From NCBI GenBank assembly GCA_002422545.1, contig DIWF01000027.1:247437-311436 (forward strand): a stretch of DNA of 64,000 nucleotides, read 5' to 3'. Under the pieces are notes generated by a model. That model was given only the letters and a program-made list of their open reading frames with translations. It ran no database searches and was not told where the DNA came from. Positions 59,031 to 64,000 of the stretch are shown here, one piece after another (position 1 is the first letter of the stretch; the number at the start of each line of letters is the position of its first letter). This DNA is from Firmicutes bacterium UBA6113 (GTDB lineage: Bacteria > Bacillota > Clostridia > Tissierellales > Sedimentibacteraceae). The position numbers were made by a program, and so were the translations under genes.

Positions 59031-60614
59031 TTACGCATCAATTTCGTCTATTACATCAAGAGCTTCAACTAATTCAACGTCTTCGTTTCTTTCCTGGAAG
59101 CTTTTAAGAGCATATGTGTTTGTGAACAACAGCACCGGCCTTTCATAATGATCAAATACAAGCATGCATCTTGAGTTTTGATATTTTTTCATTTCTTCCG
59201 GATTATCGGTCTTGACCCAGCGCGCAACGGTGAAATCTATGTTTTCCATGCGAATGTCTGTGTTGTATTCATTTACAAGTCGATATTCGAAAACTTCAAA
59301 CTGAAGTATACCAACTGCTCCAAGTATAACTTCATTGTATTCATTCTTGTAGACCTGAATAGCGCCTTCCTGAGCAAGCTGTTCAACACCTTTTTGAAAG
59401 TTCTTACCCTTAAGGGAGTTTTTAGCGCTTACGCGGCAGAAAAGCTCCGGAGGGAATGTTGGAAGAGGTTCGAAAAATATTTTATCCTTTCCGTTTGTCA
59501 ATGTGTCGCCAATCTGGAAATTGCCTGAATCATAAATTCCTATTACATCTCCCGCAAATGCTGTATCCACAGTTTCACGCTCATTGGCCATTAGGTGAGT
59601 GGACTGGCTAAGTTTAAGCTGTTTACCGGTTCTTGACAATGTAACGTTCATTCCTCTTACAAATGTTCCCGAACAAATTCTGAGGAATGCAAGACGGTCT
59701 CTGTGATTAGGATCCATGTTTGCCTGAATTTTAAATATGAATCCTGTAAATTCCTCATCAGTTGGATTAACAACTCCCTTTGTTGTTTTTCTTGCAGAAG
59801 GGGGAGGGGATATCTGAAGAAAATGCTCCAGAAATTCCGTGACACCAAAATCTGCCAGGGCAGAGCCGAAAAACACAGGAGACAACTTTCCATTTTTAAC
59901 TGCTTCAAGATCAAATTCATTTCCTGCGCCGTCCAAAAGATCCATTGCATATCTTAAATTTTTCAAATTTATGGGGTTTAAAACTCCATCAAGCTTGCTT
60001 GAATTTACACGGTTCTCATCAAGGTGAATTTGTTCGTTTTTTCTGAACAAATAAACCGTGTTTCTTAATCGGTCGTAAACTCCTTCAAATTCCTTGCCGC
60101 AGCCTATTGGCCATGTAACTGCCACTGAGGGTAATCCAAGTACATCTTCAAGTTCCTGCATTGATTCTAAGGGGTCCATTGATTCTCGGTCAAGTTTGTT
60201 TATGAATGTGAATATTGGAATTCCACGCATGCTGCAAACCTGAAACAGTTTTTTTGTTTGTGCTTCTATACCCTTTGCAGCATCTATAACCATTACCGCA
60301 CTGTCAACAGAAGTCAAAATACGGTATGTATCTTCGCCAAAATCGTTGTGTCCAGGAGTGTCCATGATTGATATAACCTTGTCGTTATATTCAAACTGCA
60401 TTACAGAAGATGTAACCGAAATACCACGCTGCTTTTCAATTTCCATCCAGTCTGATTTGGCATATTTTGAATTTTTTCTTGCTCTTACAGTACCGGCTTC
60501 TCTTATGGCACCGCCATGAAGCAGAAGTTTTTCTGTCAAAGTCGTTTTTCCTGCATCAGGGTGAGAAATTATGCCAAAAATTCGTCTTTTGTTAATAATA
60601 TCTATATTATTCAT
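59031..60614 (-). CDS. prfC: Peptide chain release factor 3
   Basis: A 527-aa GTPase that recycles RF1/RF2 from the ribosome. G1 ISHPDAGKTTLTEKLLLHGG, switch region REAGTVRARKNSKYAKSDWM and QRGISVTSSVMQFEY, G3 MDTPGHNDFGEDTYR, G4 FINKLDRE. Domain II and the C-terminal part (RVSAKNSLKGKNFQKGVEQL) also match. ATG 60614 with GAAAGGA upstream. Monocistronic. Confidence 0.96.
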   Translation of the reverse strand: MNNIDIINKRRIFGIISHPDAGKTTLTEKLLLHGGAIREAGTVRARKNSKYAKSDWMEIEKQRGISVTSSVMQFEYNDKVISIMDTPGHNDFGEDTYRILTSVDSAVMVIDAAKGIEAQTKKLFQVCSMRGIPIFTFINKLDRESMDPLESMQELEDVLGLPSVAVTWPIGCGKEFEGVYDRLRNTVYLFRKNEQIHLDENRVNSSKLDGVLNPINLKNLRYAMDLLDGAGNEFDLEAVKNGKLSPVFFGSALADFGVTEFLEHFLQISPPPSARKTTKGVVNPTDEEFTGFIFKIQANMDPNHRDRLAFLRICSGTFVRGMNVTLSRTGKQLKLSQSTHLMANERETVDTAFAGDVIGIYDSGNFQIGDTLTNGKDKIFFEPLPTFPPELFCRVSAKNSLKGKNFQKGVEQLAQEGAIQVYKNEYNEVILGAVGILQFEVFEYRLVNEYNTDIRMENIDFTVARWVKTDNPEEMKKYQNSRCMLVFDHYERPVLLFTNTYALKSFQERNEDVELVEALDVIDEIDA

Positions 60615-60729
60615 TTAAAATCCTTTCTAAATTATAACTTTCTATCCATGGTATTTTACATCATATTTTACAAAATTAAAATGATTATTTTTAATTTAAC
60701 CACAATTTGTGCAAAATTGATTGTATTTA

Positions 60730-60864
60730 TTAATTATGTCTTGATTTATTAATGTAATGTTGATTCTCTTTCATAAAGAACAGATTCATACAAAGTGTGA
60801 TTATTACAGAAACTGTTAAAACCGATACTCCTGCCAAATTGGCTACATCTTTAATGGCTGCCAT
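60730..60864 (-). CDS. 44-aa ORF: LacI-HTH-like start and membrane helix
   Basis: Minus-strand frame MAAIKDVANLAGVSVLTVSV then IITLCMNLFFMKENQHYIN. The first 19 residues look like the start of a LacI-type helix-turn-helix (IKDVAKLAGVSxxTVS), but the frame then turns into a hydrophobic helix. The ATG follows GGGGGGAAA. Either a remnant of a LacI-family gene or a true small membrane protein. The rest of 60615-61127 holds only AT-rich spacer and the next promoter. Confidence 0.45.
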   Translation of the reverse strand: MAAIKDVANLAGVSVLTVSVIITLCMNLFFMKENQHYINKSRHN

Positions 60865-61017
60865 TTTCCCCCCGCATATTTTTCAATCATAATATTGCAA
60901 TTCACATACATTATAAAATATGTAACGTTTTACGGCAATACTTTTAAAAATTTATTATAATATAAATCTTTAAACCATTATAAATTATTAAATTTAAGCA
61001 TTAATCCCATTTCAATA

Positions 61018-61050
61018 TTGACTTCAAAACGCAGTTAGCGTATACTAACT
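61018..61050 (+). promoter_or_regulatory. Sigma-A promoter with overlapping operator palindrome
   Basis: TTGACT (61018-61023), 17 bp, TATACT (61041-61046). The dyad AGTTAG-N6-CTAACT (61033-61050) covers the -10 region, as a repressor site would. Half-sites recall DtxR/IdeR-type operators (TTAG...CTAA). Confidence 0.6.
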
Positions 61051-61093
61051 ATAACAAATTGATTTTACTTAAAAGCACTTAAAAAATTTTATA

Positions 61094-61104
61094 ACTAAGT
61101 TAGT
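61094..61104 (+). promoter_or_regulatory. Second operator-like palindrome
   Basis: ACTAA-G-TTAGT, using the same TTAG/CTAA half-site units as the dyad at the promoter, in the leader 24 bp before the DUF2325 start. Confidence 0.4.
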
Positions 61105-61127
61105 CGCCGCTAATCCAAGGAGGATAT

Positions 61128-61406
61128 ATGAGTGTTGTAATAATTGGAGGACATGAGCGAATGGAAGCTCAATACAAAGAAATATGCAAAAAATATAAAT
61201 GCAAGGCAAAAATTTTCACTAAGATGCCTGTAAATCTAAAGGATCAGATAGGAAATCCTGATCTGATGATTCTTTTTACATCCACAGCATCTCATAAAAT
61301 GGTACACTGTGCAGTAAATGAGTCAGAAAAAAACAAAATTGCTATTACTCGTTCACACAGCAGCAGTGCAAGTGCCCTTAAAGGTATACTTGAACAGTAT
61401 TCATAG
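61128..61406 (+). CDS. DUF2325 protein
   Basis: A 92-aa protein beginning MSVVIIGGHERMEAQYKEIC, then DLMILFTSTASHKMVHCAVN and AITRSHSSSASALKGILEQY. This matches the DUF2325 pattern (GGhexxxxxY, HxSSxSAL). Function unknown; I recall members near metal-transport genes. Ribosome site AAGGAGGATAT. Its operator-like region suggests repression, perhaps by metal. Confidence 0.85.
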   Translation: MSVVIIGGHERMEAQYKEICKKYKCKAKIFTKMPVNLKDQIGNPDLMILFTSTASHKMVHCAVNESEKNKIAITRSHSSSASALKGILEQYS

Positions 61407-61449
61407 TTTTCTTTTAACTGTCATTATAATTACATTGAAAGAGTTTTTA

Positions 61450-61478
61450 TTGAACAAATTTCTATTAAATGATATAAT
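61450..61478 (+). promoter_or_regulatory. Sigma-A promoter of miaB
   Basis: TTGAAC (61450-61455), 17 bp, TATAAT (61473-61478). Confidence 0.7.
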
Positions 61479-61522
61479 ACTCAGGATGAAATTATAAAGG
61501 ATATTTAGAAAGTTGGAGAATT

Positions 61523-62941
61523 ATGAGCAAAAGAGTAATTATTAAAGATGCTAAACTTGATAGTGACAAATTGATAGAATTGAAAAATAAAAATGAGCAG
61601 TTTTTTATAATGAACGGCAGACGAAAGACATATCACATTCTTACTTATGGTTGCCAAATGAATGAGCATGATTCGGAAAAAATTTCAGGAATGCTAACTT
61701 CAATTGGGTATGAAGAAACAGATGACGACATAAATGCCGATTTGGTTATATTCAACACATGCCTTATAAGAGAAAATGCTGAACTTAAGTTTTTTGGAAA
61801 ACTTGGGGAAGTTAAGGGATTAAAAAGAAACAATCCTGATATGCTTGTTGCAGTGTGCGGCTGCATGATGCAAAATGAAGATATCAGGCAAAAGGTCATC
61901 AGAAAATATTCATTTGTCGATATAATTTTCGGCACAAACACTATACATGAACTGCCGGCCCTTATCTACAATGCCGAAATTCACAAAAATAAGAGCGTTG
62001 ATATCATAGAAAACTCTGAACTTATCTATGAAAACATGCCTAAGCAGAGAAAATTCAAGTACAAGGCTTTAGTAAACATAACATACGGCTGCAATAACTT
62101 CTGCACTTACTGTGTTGTTCCATATGTAAGAGGAAGAGAAAAGAGCAGGGAACCATTGGAAATAATCAACGAAGTTAAAGCACTTGCACTGGATGGCTGT
62201 AAAGAAATCACGCTTTTAGGACAAAATGTAAACTCATATGGAAACAATCTTGAAAGCAAGTTCACTTTTGCAGAGCTTTTATATGAGATTAACAAAATAG
62301 ACGGAATTGAAAGAATCCGATTTATGACTTCTCATCCCAAGGACTTGACTGACGATTTGATAATGGCAATAAAAGAATGCAGCAAGGTTTGCAATCATGT
62401 TCATTTGCCTGTTCAGGCCGGAAGCAATGAAATACTTAAGAAAATGAACCGTAAATACACTAAGGAACATTATCTTGATTTAGTTTACAAACTAAAAAAA
62501 GAAATACCCGATGTTGCCATAACAACAGACATAATCGTAGGCTTCCCCGGCGAAACAGAGGAAGACTTCCTTGAAACAGTTGATGTTGTTAAAAATGTGC
62601 AGTATGATTCGGCATTTACATTCCTTTATTCAATGAGAGAAGGAACCAAGGCTGCTCTCATGGAAGATCAGATCCCTGATGAAGTTAAGCACGAAAGATT
62701 TGACAGACTTTTGGATGTTCTGTACACAATAGTTCTTGAAAGAAACTCCCAGTGCATAGGACATACGTATCCTGTATTGGTTGAATCAACCAGCAAAACA
62801 AGCGACAATTTCCTTACAGGAAGAACTGAACACTTTAGACTTGTTCACTTCAAGGGAACTGAAGAACTTTTGGGACAGATAGTGAATGTAAAAATAACAA
62901 ACGTCAAAACATTCCACATGGAAGGCGAAATAGTCAACTAA
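61523..62941 (+). CDS. miaB: tRNA-2-methylthio-N6-dimethylallyladenosine synthase MiaB
   Basis: A 472-aa radical SAM methylthiotransferase acting on i6A37 of tRNA. N-terminal cluster cysteines: TYGCQMNEHDSEKISGML, FNTCLIRENAELKFFG and VCGCMMQ. Radical SAM motif GCNNFCTYCVVPYVRGREKS, then VHLPVQAGSNEILKKMNRKY and the C-terminal TRAM domain. A 40-residue N-terminal extension is normal for Firmicutes. mutS follows 18 bp later, the usual pair. Confidence 0.96.
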   Translation: MSKRVIIKDAKLDSDKLIELKNKNEQFFIMNGRRKTYHILTYGCQMNEHDSEKISGMLTSIGYEETDDDINADLVIFNTCLIRENAELKFFGKLGEVKGLKRNNPDMLVAVCGCMMQNEDIRQKVIRKYSFVDIIFGTNTIHELPALIYNAEIHKNKSVDIIENSELIYENMPKQRKFKYKALVNITYGCNNFCTYCVVPYVRGREKSREPLEIINEVKALALDGCKEITLLGQNVNSYGNNLESKFTFAELLYEINKIDGIERIRFMTSHPKDLTDDLIMAIKECSKVCNHVHLPVQAGSNEILKKMNRKYTKEHYLDLVYKLKKEIPDVAITTDIIVGFPGETEEDFLETVDVVKNVQYDSAFTFLYSMREGTKAALMEDQIPDEVKHERFDRLLDVLYTIVLERNSQCIGHTYPVLVESTSKTSDNFLTGRTEHFRLVHFKGTEELLGQIVNVKITNVKTFHMEGEIVN

Positions 62942-62959
62942 TACTACGGGAGGTTCATA

Positions 62960-64000
62960 ATGGCAAAGTATACACCCATGATGGAGCAGTATTTCAGCAT
63001 CAAGGAGCAGTACATGGACTGTATTCTTATGTACAGGCTGGGAGATTTTTATGAAATGTTCTTTGATGATGCTATAAAAGCATCAAAAGTACTTGAAATT
63101 GCATTGACAGGCCGTGACTGCGGCCAGGAAGAAAGAGCACCCATGTGTGGTGTTCCTTTTCATGCTGTTGACAATTACATTTCAAAGCTTATCGAAAACG
63201 GATACAAGGTTGCAATATGCGAGCAGCTTGAAGACCCTTCAGTTGCAAAAGGAATAGTCAAGCGAGATGTTATAAGGGTCATAACACCCGGCACCATAAT
63301 AGATCAAGGAATGCTTGATGAAAAAAGCAACAATTACCTTTGCTGCACCTATGTAGACAAGGGCTTCGGCATGTGCTACGCCGACATATCTACGGGAGAT
63401 TTATACGTCACAGAAAACATATCACTGAGTGATTTTGATATAAAAAACAGCAGATTTGATCTTTTGAAGGAAGAAATTTATAAAATAAATCCTTCAGAAA
63501 TTATTTCAAACAAGCTCACAGACAATGATGCAATTGATTCCATGATAACATGCTCAGAACCATTAAGCTACGGCGAATACAAGGAAATAATTCTCAACCA
63601 CTTCAAAGTGGTATCCCTTGATTCATTCGGGCTTTCTGACAACATCTATGCAGTCATGGCTCTAGGCATGCTTTTAAACTACCTTAACCAGACGCAAAAA
63701 ACTAATCTTGACCACATTAACAAACTTCATTTTTACAATGTGGGGGAATATCTGTACCTGGATTCCAGCACAAGAAAAAATCTTGAATTGATTGAAACGG
63801 TACGAGGCAAAAAAGGCCAGGGCACCCTGTACCACGTCCTTGACCATACAATGACTGCCATGGGAGGAAGACAGCTTAAAAGATGGATTGAAGAACCTTT
63901 AAAAAACATGGTTCTAATCAACAAGAGGCTTGATGCTGTTGAAGAACTTTACGGTAATGTAATGGCCTCAAACAACATCAAGGAAAGCTTAAAAAGCATT
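62960..64000 (+). CDS. mutS: DNA mismatch repair protein MutS (5' part, runs off the window)
   Basis: The first 347 codons of MutS, open to the end of the window. Domain I: MAKYTPMMEQYFSIKEQYMD followed by YRLGDFYEMFFDDA, with the mismatch-contacting Phe-x-Glu (FYE). Then TGRDCGQEERAPMCGVPFHA and domain II/III with LDSSTRKNLELIETVRGKKG and GGRQLKRWIEEPL. Ribosome site GGGAGGTTC. The ATPase domain lies outside. Confidence 0.97.
   Translation, partial: MAKYTPMMEQYFSIKEQYMDCILMYRLGDFYEMFFDDAIKASKVLEIALTGRDCGQEERAPMCGVPFHAVDNYISKLIENGYKVAICEQLEDPSVAKGIVKRDVIRVITPGTIIDQGMLDEKSNNYLCCTYVDKGFGMCYADISTGDLYVTENISLSDFDIKNSRFDLLKEEIYKINPSEIISNKLTDNDAIDSMITCSEPLSYGEYKEIILNHFKVVSLDSFGLSDNIYAVMALGMLLNYLNQTQKTNLDHINKLHFYNVGEYLYLDSSTRKNLELIETVRGKKGQGTLYHVLDHTMTAMGGRQLKRWIEEPLKNMVLINKRLDAVEELYGNVMASNNIKESLKSI

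Noticed and set aside
1..64000. CRISPR arrays, tRNA or rRNA genes, insertion sequences or prophage
   Set aside because: No regularly spaced repeats, tRNA- or rRNA-like blocks or transposase genes were seen. The only recombinase is the XerD-like gene in a housekeeping context.

Overview
The window is a low-GC, densely packed chromosomal segment from an endospore-forming anaerobe of the Firmicutes, most likely a clostridial or Tissierellia-type organism. Evidence for this is a complete spoIIIA operon, spoIVB-spo0A, dacF, gerW, ferredoxin-dependent 2-oxoacid oxidoreductase genes, a 2-hydroxyacyl-CoA dehydratase-type activase operon, an IspH-S1 fusion and AGGAGG-type ribosome binding sites throughout. 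Assignment to a particular genus (for example Sedimentibacter-like) is only a guess.

Layout. 0-3.4 kb: trmK, a nif3-family gene probably starting at ATT, and nadE. 3.5-3.9 kb: RNase P RNA followed by a terminator and a long perfect hairpin. 4-8.4 kb: a sporulation-flavoured patch (41-aa protein, GH18 hydrolase, cupin) with promoter-like boxes of the sigma-K/sigma-E type, then an MFS transporter and an FMN-riboswitch-controlled riboflavin transporter. 8.5-13.5 kb: spoIIIAA-AH. 13.5-22 kb: yqhY, nusB, a TsaD-like gene, xseA, xseB, tlyA, argR, recN, spoIVB, spo0A. 22-30 kb: nudF, a membrane protein at the usual spoIIM position, a XerD-like protein with lost catalytic residues, deoB, dacF, scpAB, a ytfI-like gene, gerW, and a second D-Ala-D-Ala carboxypeptidase. 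30-42 kb: rluB, mnmM, korDABC, an RpiR regulator, cmk-plsC-ispH/rpsA, and three tandem M42 peptidases.

42.7-47.4 kb is an accessory patch containing gene decay: an endonuclease VIII-like pseudogene, a deletion scar of a VOC-family gene and a frameshifted CPBP protease. Inside it lies the most interesting gene of the window. It is an MtrA-like/DUF4346 corrinoid-type protein whose frame is interrupted by a single TGA at a Cys-motif position, followed by a hairpin with the same GGUC apical loop, at nearly the same distance, as the E. coli fdhF SECIS. I interpret it as a selenoprotein.

47.4-52.5 kb is a compact sigma-54 circuit: a histidine kinase with a solute-binding sensor domain, an NtrC-type activator, tandem putative activator sites, a good -24/-12 promoter and an NhaC-type antiporter. 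52.6-57.3 kb: an E1-like (HesA/ThiF) protein, three translationally coupled activase-type genes and an SDR. 57.3-64 kb: a C_GCAxxG_C_C protein, a TDT-family transporter, prfC, a 44-aa ORF, a DUF2325 gene behind an operator-like palindrome, miaB, and the 5' part of mutS running off the window.

All functional names come from reading motifs and remembered family features. No searches were run.
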